Assembly (NCBI GenBank): GCA_009911715.1
Contig: CP047880.1
Location: 992,001 to 1,056,000, forward strand
DNA: 64,000 bases
Source of the DNA: Methanomassiliicoccaceae archaeon DOK
GTDB taxonomy: Archaea > Thermoplasmatota > Thermoplasmata > Methanomassiliicoccales > Methanomethylophilaceae
Direction: 5' to 3'
In this document: positions 31,901-41,069 of the stretch, piece by piece
How positions within the stretch are numbered: the first letter of the stretch is position 1
Layout of the letters: each line of letters begins with the position of its first letter
The notes under the pieces: generated by a model
Told to the model about the DNA's origin: nothing
What the model saw: the letters and a program-made list of their open reading frames with translations, nothing else
Database searches by the model: none
Program-made: the position numbers and the translations under genes

Positions 31901-34154
31901 CGACACATCCGTGCTCCACGCCGCCGTCAGGATCTACCGCGAGACCGACGAGTGGATCGACGTCACCGACATGCACCCGCAGGGGGGCGAGGCGAGGATC
32001 ACCGTCGCCGAGAACCAGCCCGGCACGGCGACGTTCTCGGTGGTCAACGACCCCTACACGCCCTCGAGGCGCATCATGTCCCCGACATGCAACCTCTGGA
32101 GCTCCGGAGGGCAGGGAAGGGTCTCGCAGGGGATGTACGTCCGCATCGACCGGATCGGGGACGACGGCACGCTCTCCTACCTCTTCGACGGGTTCATCAC
32201 CACCATCAAGGTCAGCACCGAGAAGATCGACATCGAGTGCGGGGACTGGCTGACCTTCCTGTCCAAGACGGGGGCCACGTACCGCAGGAACTTCTACGGG
32301 GAGTCGAGGACCAGCGCCCTCTTCGACGCCACCTACAACTCGTCGGACGGGCTCAGGGCGGGGGTCTCCACCGTGCCCCCCGATTTCAGGATCGACGGCC
32401 AGCCCGCCTGGAAGATCCTGACGACCACCGCGATGGAGGGCTCCGAGCTCACCACCCTCCTGGGAGGGGGGACGGTGGACTATCCGACGGTCTCCTACAC
32501 CTTCCCCGTCGCCGACCAGGACACCATCGACAACGTCTCCATCCATCTCCGCTACATGGGACAGGACCTCCCCGGAAACTACACCTTCGGCGTCCGCATG
32601 ACGCTGAGGTCGGGGCAGAGCTCCGTGTCGAGGTCGTGGACCAGGTCCATCACGGGCACCACAGAAGAGGACAGGCAGTTCTCCAACCTCGGGCTCACCG
32701 TCACTGGTGACAGTGTCACCATGACCCTGGAGCTCGCATCGTTCTCCGGATCGGGAGGCTACGGGCAGGTGCAGACCTATCGCGGCTCCGGGTCGGGGAC
32801 GCTCACCAGGGGCGAGATCGTCTATGAGGACACCGCCATCAGGATGTCCTATGCCACAGGCGTCTGGAGGGACGCCACCCTCGGCGAGAGAGTCAACGGC
32901 TATATGCCCGTCCTGAGCATCGACGGCGTCAAAGACCTCACGGACGCATCCCTCTACACCCCGTCCGAGGACAGGGTCAGGATCCCGTACATCACGGGCT
33001 CCCAGGCGGTCGGCTCCATCATGGAGTCCATCGCCCACGGCATCGGGCTCATCCCCATGCCCGTGGACGTCATGGGAGGGGATGCGGAGCTCGTGATGTT
33101 CAGGACCGGGGGCGGGTACGCTCTGGACTATCTCCAAAAGCTCGCCGATGTGGTGTCCTCCGCGGGCCGTAGGAGGGCGTTGATGGTCAGGGGGTACACC
33201 ACACCCGTCTTGGTCGCGTCGTCGCGCCACGCGCTCGCTGACGCCCCTTCCGCGCACATACGGTACGGAGGGGACGAGGTGACCGCCTCGGCGGAGGTCA
33301 TCGCCTACTCCTCATTCGCCCCGTCGATAACGATGAAGAACCGCCCCAACCTCTCGATGGTCAGGGGGACCATGTCCACAAGGGGGGACTCCGAGAGCGT
33401 CCCGATCATGGTCGCCGTGGAGGACTCCGACTCGACCGAGAGAAGGCACGGGATGGTGGTGGAGAACGTCACAGCCGACGGGTCTGTCAACGGCCTGCTC
33501 GACGCCGCCAACGCCGCATGGGCGAAGCTGTGCGAGTCCGACCTCGACGAGTGGGAGGGCACCGTGACCCTTCCGGGCATCAGGAGGGACATGATCCCGG
33601 CGTCGGGCATCTACGCCGGGTCGGGCGTGTGCCTGGACGTCACCGACTCCACCATGGGCATATCGTCGGCGCGTGTGCGCGCCCGTCAGATCGTGCTGGA
33701 CTACAACACATGCACCACGCAGATCACGCTGACCAACCGCAGTCTGGCGTACTCCTCGGGCATCTCCGAGACCACGGCGATGGCCAGGACGTCGGCGGAC
33801 GTGGCCACGGGGGACAACAGCACGACGCTGTTCAACACGCAGTACGTCCGCGTGAAGACGGACACGCCCCAGAGCATCGAGACGAGCGGGAACACGGTCA
33901 TAGGTATGCTGTCGGACGGCACCCCGTTCGACTTCTCGAACGTGTCCGTGCTCCAGCTCCCCAACGGCAGAAGCGTCCTCGTGGCCACCGCGCCCCCGGA
34001 CGGGGATGTGCACGCGCCCGATGATAAGCCATACGATGTTGTGTCAGTGACGATCAACAGCGGGGAGAGGCTGAACATAAGGAAGAGCATCCGCCCTGAC
34101 TACTATCAGGGCCAGACGCTCGTGTTGAATGTGGATTTCCCGACTCAGAGCTGA
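28977..34154 (+). CDS. Giant baseplate hub / adhesin with Ig-like domains
   Basis: 1725 residues. Residues 1-100 are a Ser/Gly-rich beta domain. About 100-780 contain several bacterial Ig-like repeats, each with a spaced IT....N.VEG.TVT...  or YP.NA.DR.L pattern (for example near 120, 210, 300, 410). About 690-780 and 895-965 resemble Listeria-Bacteroides InlB repeats (LDANGGTFPTG, GYVLSGWQGSY, WTAQW). From about 975 the sequence looks like a tail-tip hub: AAVRIYRETDEWIDVTDMHP, VRIDRIGDDGTLSYLFDGFI, IDIECGDWLTFLSK. The rest is beta-rich. The fusion of host-like adhesive repeats to a hub suggests host recognition at the tail tip. Confidence 0.72.
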   Translation: MAGTYTGGSNGGSQSDPYDAISCDVRNFYDNVYTVYVKSGASVSIAGATTIGRAQVDSVSPSGGLSLSGASVSGTITLSSGTITLGCTYNMRPYGRTFTVRLIVVATEVKVTYIAFGGEGQVYSNSDASFVATAYPTNATDRRLTFSKGSGSSYFSIVSTTQQSDGWRVTIHANSTTVERSCSVIATAMDGSGVSEEFAFTILPEEDPTIYVDTITLTASNYNPVEGNTVTIYANCRPTTAEDRTVSWSIDSGAAELPTVRGTTSVQVWSDTPGTSVIRATARDGGGATETISITWRERVDATSITLTGTEPMSGYYGRLEIEEGSSVDLTATVRPSNTDDSLYARDSTTAFSASVRQTGSNVGTNRYEVTVYGASVGSGELTFYAGNVEIVVWVDVVPAVHYVEDIVFPYNFDTEFKPGENSGSITAQGRPIDAEDRRLTATVVSGAQYAHVQGLNTSASGCTFQVVGDAVGVAVVRVQALDDGGYYEDITFNIIEKYLSKGINWSPLSGATFYAGRQDTATINGLAEETVTVEVVSGGAYATVSSTPQGLVTITGIGPGQITLKATTSDTGHTATVTYVISDEWPYDEAVTITFTAGNYDNYAVWHTGYRIHGGNYSINLQEELTWEGASTIPPYSESTLVQSSYSGLGPMGLASEVGTRIVYMTDMTTGYTIKYTIVVEYAGEWTKTIHFDANLPAGTFLTSPVPDDVVKENTGDEAELEIPTQTPACSGYMFCYWDTREVTTIAPDTVEKGFRNAGSRVNVLGEDVTVTLYAVWFPVTEGMTVTLGSSYGIIVETSIPSTIEVDLELPSMGDTDATRFPMSFYSYSDTVDGVQVKSGSTALTNGMTVSSGRISVVGTPTTPGQDMRFALDDAREVMVSYEITVSDGPEIPVDSEGWFVLDANGGTFPTGQSRVTITVPDGFYRLPDSTVVDRPGYVLSGWQGSYTGSAAMGSTQTTQETWTAQWTVDTRDYDTSVLHAAVRIYRETDEWIDVTDMHPQGGEARITVAENQPGTATFSVVNDPYTPSRRIMSPTCNLWSSGGQGRVSQGMYVRIDRIGDDGTLSYLFDGFITTIKVSTEKIDIECGDWLTFLSKTGATYRRNFYGESRTSALFDATYNSSDGLRAGVSTVPPDFRIDGQPAWKILTTTAMEGSELTTLLGGGTVDYPTVSYTFPVADQDTIDNVSIHLRYMGQDLPGNYTFGVRMTLRSGQSSVSRSWTRSITGTTEEDRQFSNLGLTVTGDSVTMTLELASFSGSGGYGQVQTYRGSGSGTLTRGEIVYEDTAIRMSYATGVWRDATLGERVNGYMPVLSIDGVKDLTDASLYTPSEDRVRIPYITGSQAVGSIMESIAHGIGLIPMPVDVMGGDAELVMFRTGGGYALDYLQKLADVVSSAGRRRALMVRGYTTPVLVASSRHALADAPSAHIRYGGDEVTASAEVIAYSSFAPSITMKNRPNLSMVRGTMSTRGDSESVPIMVAVEDSDSTERRHGMVVENVTADGSVNGLLDAANAAWAKLCESDLDEWEGTVTLPGIRRDMIPASGIYAGSGVCLDVTDSTMGISSARVRARQIVLDYNTCTTQITLTNRSLAYSSGISETTAMARTSADVATGDNSTTLFNTQYVRVKTDTPQSIETSGNTVIGMLSDGTPFDFSNVSVLQLPNGRSVLVATAPPDGDVHAPDDKPYDVVSVTINSGERLNIRKSIRPDYYQGQTLVLNVDFPTQS

Positions 34155-34558
34155 ACGGCGTCGATGTAGGAGGGGAAGACCACGCGGAGGTTGTCCTCGA
34201 TAAAGGCGAAGTCCTCGCCATCAGGATAGTCTAGAATATACGAGAACCGGACCCACTCACCTGCGCCCCACGACCTCGTGATAGGCTCCCCGACCCTGTT
34301 CGACAGGATCTCATCCCCGAGGTACATCTCAAGGCTCCCGGCAACGACACCATAGAACTCGACCGTGAAACCGTAGCCGTCGGGGTACTCCGTCAGCTTG
34401 AGCCTGTACTCGATGGTCTGGTCGGCCTCGGCGGGCGTGTCCCCGCCGTCCCCTCCATCCTTCCCGTCGTCATCGCTCACCGACAGCCCGATGGCGAACC
34501 CGACCGCCACGAGGATCACGGCGATGCCGACGACTCCGAGCAGCTTACTCCCTTCCAC
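34145..34558 (-). CDS. Membrane-anchored cargo protein
   Basis: 137 residues with a GTG start at 34558 (MEGSKLLGVVGIAVILVAVG) that overlaps the upstream cargo gene by 14 nt. Residues 5-23 are one transmembrane segment. An Asp/Gly-rich linker (DDDGKDGGDGGD) leads to a beta-rich outer domain of about 95 residues. It converges on the baseplate gene (10-nt overlap of stops). Probably displayed outside the cell; superinfection exclusion is one possible role (inference). Confidence 0.6.
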   Translation of the reverse strand: MEGSKLLGVVGIAVILVAVGFAIGLSVSDDDGKDGGDGGDTPAEADQTIEYRLKLTEYPDGYGFTVEFYGVVAGSLEMYLGDEILSNRVGEPITRSWGAGEWVRFSYILDYPDGEDFAFIEDNLRVVFPSYIDAVQL

Positions 34559-35585
34559 CCTCGTACCTCCTGATCGCCGCGATGATCTGCTCGCGGTGCC
34601 TGTAGATGTCCGACAGCTTTTCGATGGGTTCCTTGACCTCCTCCTTGGTCTCATACGTGCCGATGTACCAGTTGGACGTGTTGAGATAGAGCCTGCAGAC
34701 CTGCTGGCGTATGGTGTCGTCCAAGAGGATGTTGAAGTAGGACTTGTTGTCCCTCGGCACCAGCCTCTCCGGGTCCACAAGCTCCGCGGCGATGGCCTGA
34801 ACGATCCTGAGGCCCGCGAGCTCGTCGTCGGTGGTCTCGACGCCGTCGGAGCTCCCCTCGGGAAGGTCGGCGGGCTCGTCGCTGATGGCGTTCTGCAGCC
34901 TCGTGTTGACCCGCTCCGTGAAGTATGCGCGCAGTCCGTCCCTAACCATCGGCGTGTACTTCTCCAGCACCTTGGCCTGTATGGGGCCGTCGTGGACCTG
35001 CCTGATGAAGTATTTGACCAGCTCCTCCGGCGGGTCGTCGAACGCCCTTGCGATGGCTTCCTGCAGCTGCCTCCTCTCGGCGAGTGCCTGGATGGACGGC
35101 ATGAGGGCGTCCATGTCGAACGCCTCCCTGCAGAACTTGGCGAGCTGGTTCTCCTGCCCCGGCTTGAGATCGAGCAGGTTCACGGTCAGGAAGGGCACCA
35201 GGTCCATCTTGTTCTCGGCCTCTGTGTCGGAGAAGAAACGGTACTCCGTGCCGTTCGTGAGGATCCCGATCTTCGCCGGGCACACGGCGAAGTAGCGGAA
35301 CAGCTGGCTCCCGTGCCTGTCCAGTGGCATGCCCGCGGGCTTGCATTCGATGAGGATGATGGGCTCCCCGTCCCTCTTGATGGCGTAGTCGACCTTCTCC
35401 TTCTGCTTCGTCCCGACGTCGGCTGTGAACTCCGGTGTGACCTCCAGGGGGTTGAAGGGGTCGTATCCCCAGGTCTGGAGCATCGGCACGATCAGCGACA
35501 TCTTCGTCGCCTCCTCCGTCTTCACGACAGCGACCCTCTGGCGGACGGTCGCGGTGAGCGCGGCTAAGTCTTCTGTGAATCCCAT
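34545..35585 (-). CDS. HsdR N-terminal-like (PD-(D/E)XK) protein, cargo
   Basis: 346 residues. Residues 20-130 match the type I restriction R-subunit N-terminal nuclease domain: MLQTWGYDPFNPLEVTPEF, KVDYAIKRDGEPIILIECKP (Asp66 and the E-x-K of the active site near 79-81), then QLFRYFAVCPAKIGILTNG. No helicase domain follows; the rest is helical. Stand-alone proteins of this kind occur near defence genes and in prophages, with unproven function. It is one of only two viral genes on the minus strand, with its own promoter, and so looks like cargo active in the integrated state. Confidence 0.7.
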   Translation of the reverse strand: MGFTEDLAALTATVRQRVAVVKTEEATKMSLIVPMLQTWGYDPFNPLEVTPEFTADVGTKQKEKVDYAIKRDGEPIILIECKPAGMPLDRHGSQLFRYFAVCPAKIGILTNGTEYRFFSDTEAENKMDLVPFLTVNLLDLKPGQENQLAKFCREAFDMDALMPSIQALAERRQLQEAIARAFDDPPEELVKYFIRQVHDGPIQAKVLEKYTPMVRDGLRAYFTERVNTRLQNAISDEPADLPEGSSDGVETTDDELAGLRIVQAIAAELVDPERLVPRDNKSYFNILLDDTIRQQVCRLYLNTSNWYIGTYETKEEVKEPIEKLSDIYRHREQIIAAIRRYEGGRE

Positions 35586-35771
35586 GCGGGGAGGATGGCG
35601 GTCTAAGGCTTTAAGGGCGAGCCTGTCGGACCATCTAAATAACGCCGTCCCGATGTCATCTCACCCATTCGGTCGGGCGCTCTCTATCTCGGCCGTGTTG
35701 GTCATCTCACCTCCGACAGGTACCTCATCCCAGGGCCCGGTCTGTTGGGGTTGTCACTCCGGGCCCAACCT

Positions 35772-35782
35772 TCGTTTATAAA
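35772..35782 (+). promoter_or_regulatory. Viral promoter element P3 (TCGTTTATAAA)
   Basis: Shares TCGTTTATAA with P1, P2, P4 and P5 and lies 30 nt before the ATG of a 20-codon frame at 35802. Confidence 0.6.
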
Positions 35783-35801
35783 CACCTCGACCCTCGCACA
35801 C

Positions 35802-35864
35802 ATGCAGGCATTTTCCTCCTGTGGACGGCTCAATGTGGATCCTTCGGGCACCGGGGCCGTCTGA
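35802..35864 (+). CDS. Possible 20-residue leader peptide
   Basis: ATG 30 nt after the start of P3 opens a 20-codon frame beginning MQAFSSCGRL. It starts ATGCA like the fibre gene that follows P4, so this may be a duplicated and decayed promoter-plus-start. Translation is uncertain. Confidence 0.25.
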   Translation: MQAFSSCGRLNVDPSGTGAV

Positions 35865-35888
35865 TTCAACCGATCGGTGCCCGAATCT

Positions 35889-35900
35889 TCGTTTATAAGG
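35889..35900 (+). promoter_or_regulatory. Viral promoter element P4 (TCGTTTATAAGG)
   Basis: Identical to P1 and P2 and starting 33 nt before the fibre ATG at 35922. It fixes that start instead of the in-frame codon at 35877, which lies upstream of the promoter. Confidence 0.65.
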
Positions 35901-35921
35901 TTCCGCAAGGCATTCGCTTTC

Positions 35922-38450
35922 ATGCAAACGATCACCCTGACCTTCGACCCAAAGAGCCGCATCCTCACGGCGGACTCCGAGGGAGCCGGCACGGTCATCG
36001 ACGACACCGCGGTCACTTTCAAGCTGAACGCGGTGAAGGACGTCCCCGAGGGCTCCACATTCGAGCTCGTCTGCGGGACCGTCCTCGGCAACGCCGGGCG
36101 CCGCTACCACCCTGTCCTAAGATTCTCCGACGACCTCACCGTCGGCCTGCACCACCAGATCCTCCAGACATGCACCGGGGGCACCCTCCCGATAAGCCTT
36201 AGGATCACCATGCCCAACCGCGTGGTGCTCGGCTCCAGGCAGCTCATCCTGGGCGTCGCGGTCGTCCCCGACGCCTACAAGGACCTCACCGGGGCATACG
36301 GCGACGTCCTCATGATGAGGACGGACGGCTGGGACTGGATCGAGGACTGGACGTACATGAAGGACTCCGTCGTGGTCCACGACGGGCGTTTCTGGATCTC
36401 GCAGGCAGACGACAACGTCGGCAACGAACCCTCCGACGACGACACGACCAAGTGGCTCGTGGTCGGAGTGGACGGTCTCAGCCCGACCGTGGAGTGGGAG
36501 GACGATGTTCTGGTCGTCACCGACGCCGAGGGCGAGCACAGGTCCCCGCCCCTCACGGGACCGCAGGGAATCCAGGGGGACAAGGGCGACACCGGGCCCG
36601 TCGGTCCGCAGGGTCCCAAGGGGGACAAGGGCGACAAGGGGGACACCGGAGCCACGGGAGAGCGCGGACCGCAGGGAATCCAGGGGATACAGGGACCCCA
36701 GGGAGAGGTCGGTCCCCAGGGGCCTCAGGGCGAGAAGGGGGTCCAAGGCGATCCCGGAGTGTCCCCGACGTTCGAGTGGCAGGACACCGTGCTCGTGGTC
36801 ACCGACGTCAACGGGCAGCACTCTCAAGACCTCGAAGGCCCGCAGGGACCGCAGGGAATACAGGGGCCTCAGGGACTCAAAGGAGACACCGGGGAACAGG
36901 GACCGCAGGGAATGCAGGGTATCCAGGGACCCAAGGGGGACAAGGGCGACCCTTTCTCGGTCTCCAAAGTCTACGAGTCCATCGACGCGATGAATGCGGG
37001 GTATGCGACCGACGGCGTACCCATAGGAGGCTTCGTCGTCATCACCACGGGCGACGTCGACGACGAGGACAACGCCAAGGTCTACTGCAAGGGCGACACC
37101 GCATACGAATACATCACGGACATGTCGGGAGCCCAGGGAATCCAGGGACCCCAAGGAGAGCAGGGACCGCAGGGTCCCGTCGGCCCCCAGGGTCCGAAGG
37201 GAGACACAGGGGACGCCGGGCAGATGGACACTGCTCTCGATCCCGACAGCACCAACGGAGTGCAGAACAAGGTCATCACCGAGAACATCAACCGCATCGA
37301 CACGGAGCTCGACACCAAGGCGGCGTCCTCGGATCTGACTTCACACACATCCAACACCAGCAACCCCCATGGCGTCACCAAGGCGCAGGTCGGTCTGGGG
37401 AACGTGGACAACACAGCAGACGCGGACAAACCCCTCAGCACACCGCAGTCTCATGCGGTGGACACCAAGCTCGCCGCATACGTCCCCATCACCAGGACGG
37501 TTAACGGGAAGACCCTGGACACCAACATCTCGCTGGGGGCGTCCGACGTCGGGGCCCTGCCGGAGGACACCCACATCCCCGACGACGTGACCGTGGACGA
37601 CGCCCTCTCCGGGACGTCCACCAACCCCGTGCAGAACAAGGTCGTGAAGACCGCCCTCGACGGCAAGGTCCCGACCGGCAGGAAGGTCAACGGCAAGCAG
37701 CTCAGCACGGACATCACCCTCGCGGCGGCGGACGTGGGAGCACAGCCCGCAGGGAACTACGCCCTGAAGTCGGAGATCCCTGACGTGTCCGACTTCATCA
37801 CGGACTCCGAGGCCGAGGCAGCCTACCAGCCGAAGGGTGATTATGCCCTCAAGAGCGAGATCCCCGACGTGTCGGGGTTCGAGACGTCCTCGCACGCCTC
37901 GTCGACCTACGCCACGAAGACGGAGCTCACGAGCGGACTCGGGAACAAGGTGGACAAGGTCTCCGGCAAGGGGCTGTCCACCAACGACTACACCACGACC
38001 GAGAAGCAGAAGCTGCAGGGCATCGCCGCAGGAGCCCAGGTCAACGTCCTCGAGTCGGTCAAGGTCAACAACGTCGCCCAGCAGATCATCGACAAGGCCG
38101 TGAACGTCACCGTGCCCACGAAGGTCTCCGACCTATCCAACGATTCGGGGTTCCAGACCGCCAGCCAGGTGGCATCCGCGGTGCAGAGCGGTGTGGCCGG
38201 CAAGCAGGACGATTTCACCGTAGTCAGCGTCAACCTGCCCGCATCCGGATGGTCCTCCAATCAGCAGACCGTCGCGGTCAGCGGCGTCACCGCGTCGACG
38301 GAGATCGTCGTCGTGTCCTACTCTCCTGGCTCCTACCAGGCTTACACCGAGGCGGGGGTCCGCGCGACCGCCCAGGGCGCAGGCTCCCTCACATTCGCAT
38401 GTGACGAGGCTCCCAGCGCCGATCTCGTCGCGGAGGTGATGTACGCATGA
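35922..38450 (+). CDS. Collagen-like tail fibre
   Basis: 842 residues from ATG 35922. Residues 1-200 are a beta-rich base, probably the virion-binding part, with [18 protein letters not shown] and [12 protein letters not shown]. Three Gly-X-Y blocks follow at nt 36558-36762, 36837-36950 and 37127-37225 ([14 protein letters not shown]-type). The first two are each preceded by a copy of the segment V.W.D.VLVVTD..G. The C-terminal half has phage fibre repeats ([34 protein letters not shown]) as in Firmicutes phages. A trimeric fibre is expected. Overlaps the DGR target gene by 4 nt. Confidence 0.85.
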   Translation: MQTITLTFDPKSRILTADSEGAGTVIDDTAVTFKLNAVKDVPEGSTFELVCGTVLGNAGRRYHPVLRFSDDLTVGLHHQILQTCTGGTLPISLRITMPNRVVLGSRQLILGVAVVPDAYKDLTGAYGDVLMMRTDGWDWIEDWTYMKDSVVVHDGRFWISQADDNVGNEPSDDDTTKWLVVGVDGLSPTVEWEDDVLVVTDAEGEHRSPPLTGPQGIQGDKGDTGPVGPQGPKGDKGDKGDTGATGERGPQGIQGIQGPQGEVGPQGPQGEKGVQGDPGVSPTFEWQDTVLVVTDVNGQHSQDLEGPQGPQGIQGPQGLKGDTGEQGPQGMQGIQGPKGDKGDPFSVSKVYESIDAMNAGYATDGVPIGGFVVITTGDVDDEDNAKVYCKGDTAYEYITDMSGAQGIQGPQGEQGPQGPVGPQGPKGDTGDAGQMDTALDPDSTNGVQNKVITENINRIDTELDTKAASSDLTSHTSNTSNPHGVTKAQVGLGNVDNTADADKPLSTPQSHAVDTKLAAYVPITRTVNGKTLDTNISLGASDVGALPEDTHIPDDVTVDDALSGTSTNPVQNKVVKTALDGKVPTGRKVNGKQLSTDITLAAADVGAQPAGNYALKSEIPDVSDFITDSEAEAAYQPKGDYALKSEIPDVSGFETSSHASSTYATKTELTSGLGNKVDKVSGKGLSTNDYTTTEKQKLQGIAAGAQVNVLESVKVNNVAQQIIDKAVNVTVPTKVSDLSNDSGFQTASQVASAVQSGVAGKQDDFTVVSVNLPASGWSSNQQTVAVSGVTASTEIVVVSYSPGSYQAYTEAGVRATAQGAGSLTFACDEAPSADLVAEVMYA

Positions 38451-40669
38451 CGATCTTCAATCTAGGGGGTGGCGGAGGAGGCTCCGCCGCATACTACATC
38501 AGAGTGAGGGTGTCCGCGTCCGCGGGCACGCCGGACCTGTCCGGCATCCAGGTGACGGCGACGTCCTCGGGACGTCCGACCGTGACGGGGACGACCGACA
38601 GCACAGGGGAGTGCTATCTCTCGGTGAGGCAGGGGGCCACATACACCGTGGCCCTGAGCAAGCAATACTACACATTCTCGCCAGCCTCGCAGCAGGCTAC
38701 GACAAGCGAACCCGTGACCGATCTGACAGCCACGTGTTACGTGCAACCGTCCATCACCGTCAACGTCGGCGGGGTGGACATCAGCGGCAGGACCGTGACG
38801 CTCACCCCGAGCTCGGGATCCGCAGTCTCGCAGGTCACGGGAAGCTCCGGCAGCGTGACATTCCGGGGCCTGGCCATCACGACCTACACGATCGCCGTAG
38901 ACTATCCCGCGGGCCAGGGCGTGTCCCCCGTGAGCGACACGCAGGCGACCGCGGCTGGAGGGTCCTACACCAAGTCGTTCACGATCCTCTCCAAGCCGAC
39001 GCTGGAGGTCACGGTATCATCCGCGACCGGCAACACATCCGGCAGGACGATCACGGCCACGCCGACCTCCGGAGGAAACGCCGTGACCGCACAGACCAAC
39101 ACCAGCGGTGTCGCCACGCTGACCCTCATGGCCGGCACGCAGTACACCGTGGCCTGCGATGCACCCTCGGGGTACTTCTCGGTGACATCGCAGCAGACCA
39201 CCCTCGCCGCCGGGGCGGACTCCGACATGGGCTTCACCCTGCAGCGCAAGCCGATCGTAAACGTCACCGTCACGGACGCATCCGGCGGGGGCAACGAGGT
39301 CGGGAGGATCGTCCAGATGTCCGGACCCTCCGACACGCAGACGGCCACCACCGTCACCGGGGGAACGTGCAGCTTCACGGCCAACAACACAGGGGCGTAC
39401 AGCTTCACAATCACCAACCTCCCCGACGGGGCCAGCGTGTCCGCCGCGAGCCAGACGCTGGCTGCGGACGGGACCTACAGCGTGTCGATGGAGATCTCGT
39501 TCGGATGGACCCACGGGGTGACATTCACCGCCTCGACGTTCAAAACCGATGACGCCGGGTGCCTGGCCTATGCTGACGATCTCGTTGGACAGACACCAGT
39601 GAGCAACACGGCAACCAGTCTGGCCAAGTTCACCCAGGAGGGATACTGGGCATTCGATCCAGACACCGGGATGGATGCGGAGGGATGCTTCTATGCGACC
39701 TTCACATCCGCGGGTGTGCTGCACCAGCTCCTGAACCCATACGACCTGTCGAAGTACATCGCGGTGTGGAACGATTCATCGAAGGAGTGGGACTACGGGC
39801 AGACAGGGAACTCCGCGATCACCACGGAGAACACGATGTTCTGCGTCCCGACGTACTACCGCAAGGGGGAGGCGGGGAAGATCACCCACTCGAGCAAGGC
39901 GGGGTCGGGGACAGCATACGCACACACCATCGACGGCCACGTCTATCAGTACAAGGCGATCGGAGTCTACCTCGGATACAACAGCGGCGGCAAGCTCATG
40001 TCCATCTCCGGCGTGACCGCGACCCGCACACAGACGAGGGCGACGTTCAGGACACAGGCAGCCGCCAACACCGTCAGGAGCGGACATGCGATGGTCTGGA
40101 ACTACCACGACTGGAGGATGATGTTCGAGAAGTTCATCATCAGGGCAAAGAGGTTCAACGGCCAGAAGCTTGCACAGGGTGGACAGTCATACGGCTCCCC
40201 GACGACCGGTCTGACCAACGCGCTCGGACCCTATGCGGGTAACACGTCCGGGCAGTCCAACGCCATGAAGTTCCTGATCGAGAATTTCTGGGGATGCTGC
40301 TACCAATTCCTCGACGACGTCTACTGTTCTGGCACGACAATGTACGTAGGGCAGAACTCGAGCCCGACGGACAACTCCAGCAACAAGACCGCGATCAGCC
40401 TACCCTACAACACGACAGGTTTCCCGGGGGAGATCGAGACCTCGGACATCGCGTGGGGTATGGGACACGCCACAGGCGGCAGTTCCACGACAGGACTGTG
40501 CGACTATCAGGATCTCGCATTCGGTACAAACTATCCGCTCGTGTATGTGGGTGGCGGTTCCGGCAGTGTGTCCAATGGTCGCGCTGGTCCTTCGTACGTG
40601 CGCTGCAATGATCTGTCGTTCTCGTATTCGGCCGGCGGGGCTCGCTTGGCCTTTGCATTTGATGTTTGA
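38447..40669 (+). CDS. DGR target: fibre/adhesin with variable C-type-lectin-like end
   Basis: 740 residues. N-terminus [20 protein letters not shown]. Residues 18-350 are four Ig-like/PEGA-like repeats ([53 protein letters not shown]). Residues about 352-740 form the receptor-binding domain, with [36 protein letters not shown] and a final GGARLAF that resembles DGR lectin-fold proteins. The last 43 residues contain the variable repeat; differing positions include 704, 706, 707, 712, 719, 722, 725, 727, 729, 730 and 735. It is translationally coupled to the collagen-like fibre gene, so the two probably form one fibre. Confidence 0.88.
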   Translation: MTIFNLGGGGGGSAAYYIRVRVSASAGTPDLSGIQVTATSSGRPTVTGTTDSTGECYLSVRQGATYTVALSKQYYTFSPASQQATTSEPVTDLTATCYVQPSITVNVGGVDISGRTVTLTPSSGSAVSQVTGSSGSVTFRGLAITTYTIAVDYPAGQGVSPVSDTQATAAGGSYTKSFTILSKPTLEVTVSSATGNTSGRTITATPTSGGNAVTAQTNTSGVATLTLMAGTQYTVACDAPSGYFSVTSQQTTLAAGADSDMGFTLQRKPIVNVTVTDASGGGNEVGRIVQMSGPSDTQTATTVTGGTCSFTANNTGAYSFTITNLPDGASVSAASQTLAADGTYSVSMEISFGWTHGVTFTASTFKTDDAGCLAYADDLVGQTPVSNTATSLAKFTQEGYWAFDPDTGMDAEGCFYATFTSAGVLHQLLNPYDLSKYIAVWNDSSKEWDYGQTGNSAITTENTMFCVPTYYRKGEAGKITHSSKAGSGTAYAHTIDGHVYQYKAIGVYLGYNSGGKLMSISGVTATRTQTRATFRTQAAANTVRSGHAMVWNYHDWRMMFEKFIIRAKRFNGQKLAQGGQSYGSPTTGLTNALGPYAGNTSGQSNAMKFLIENFWGCCYQFLDDVYCSGTTMYVGQNSSPTDNSSNKTAISLPYNTTGFPGEIETSDIAWGMGHATGGSSTTGLCDYQDLAFGTNYPLVYVGGGSGSVSNGRAGPSYVRCNDLSFSYSAGGARLAFAFDV
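40536..40653 (+). repeat. DGR variable repeat (VR)
   Basis: 118 bp, aligned without gaps to the template repeat 286 bp downstream. Twenty positions differ and all twenty are A in the template (changed to G, C or T); no other template base differs. It ends 14 bp before the target stop codon (TGA 40667-40669). The A-free segment CGGGGCTCGCTTG at 40636-40648 is identical in both copies and is a candidate initiation-of-mutagenic-homology site. Confidence 0.95.
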
Positions 40670-40671
40670 GA

Positions 40672-40687
40672 GGGCCGTCCTCGGCCC
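40672..40687 (+). other. GC hairpin just downstream of VR
   Basis: GGGCCG (40672-40677), loop TCCT, CGGCCC (40682-40687): a perfect 6-bp stem, 18 bp past the end of VR. In the Bordetella phage DGR a hairpin/cruciform a few bases after VR is needed for efficient retrohoming. It could also help end the target transcript. Confidence 0.6.
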
Positions 40688-40821
40688 GACAGAAACCATG
40701 GGGAATTGACATGGACCGTGAATCAACATGGCGCGCCGACGCGAGGAGGTGCGCCTAAAACACTTTAGCATGAACGCCATACGGGGTGCAGGCCAAATGG
40801 AATTTGGTTCCGCTGACTTCG

Positions 40822-40939
40822 AACTCGTGTATGTGGGTGGCAATTCCGACAATGTGTCCAATGGTAACGCTGGTCCTTCGTACGTGAACTGCAATAATCT
40901 GTCGAACTCGAATTCGAACAACGGGGCTCGCTTGAACTT
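40822..40939 (+). repeat. DGR template repeat (TR)
   Basis: 118 bp template. Read in the frame of the target gene it has twelve AAY codons plus one GAC exactly at the variable positions, the usual DGR design because A-mutagenesis of AAY reaches many residues but no stop codon. It lies on the same strand as VR and the reverse transcriptase, between them. A 72-codon open frame (40728-40946) runs through it but is probably a by-product of its origin from the target gene. Confidence 0.95.
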
Positions 40940-41069
40940 GACCTAAAGTCCCCAGTGTGGGCATCCTCGATTACGCTCCACTTGGCCCCACCTCTCGGTG
41001 AAACATGAAAAACGAACGTTGACCTAGTAGACAGGAAAGGCCCTGGGCGGACGGTCGACAATTAGGTAA

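Larger units (their letters stand above)
35586..35921. promoter_or_regulatory. Divergent promoter region between cargo and tail fibre
   Basis: 336 bp. On the minus strand CCTTAAAG at about 35607-35616 sits 25-30 nt before the cargo ATG. On the plus strand two late-type promoters (P3 and P4) lie 117 bp apart. A 20-codon frame follows P3. No other structure is evident. Confidence 0.5.

Noticed and set aside
36558-37225. Short tandem repeats in the fibre gene as a CRISPR array
   Set aside because: The repeats are 9-bp-based Gly-X-Y codons in an intact reading frame, without regular spacers. No cas genes are present.
38447-38700. A second variable repeat elsewhere in fibre or baseplate genes
   Set aside because: I searched the ends of the collagen-like fibre, the baseplate gene and the InlB-like protein by eye for the TR backbone (GTGTATGTGGGTGG, GGTCCTTCGTACGTG) and found no further copy.
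40728-40946. 72-codon frame through the template repeat as a protein gene
   Set aside because: TR works as RNA template. The frame exists because TR derives from the target gene's coding sequence; there is no family match and no clear ribosome-binding site. An expressed peptide cannot be excluded.
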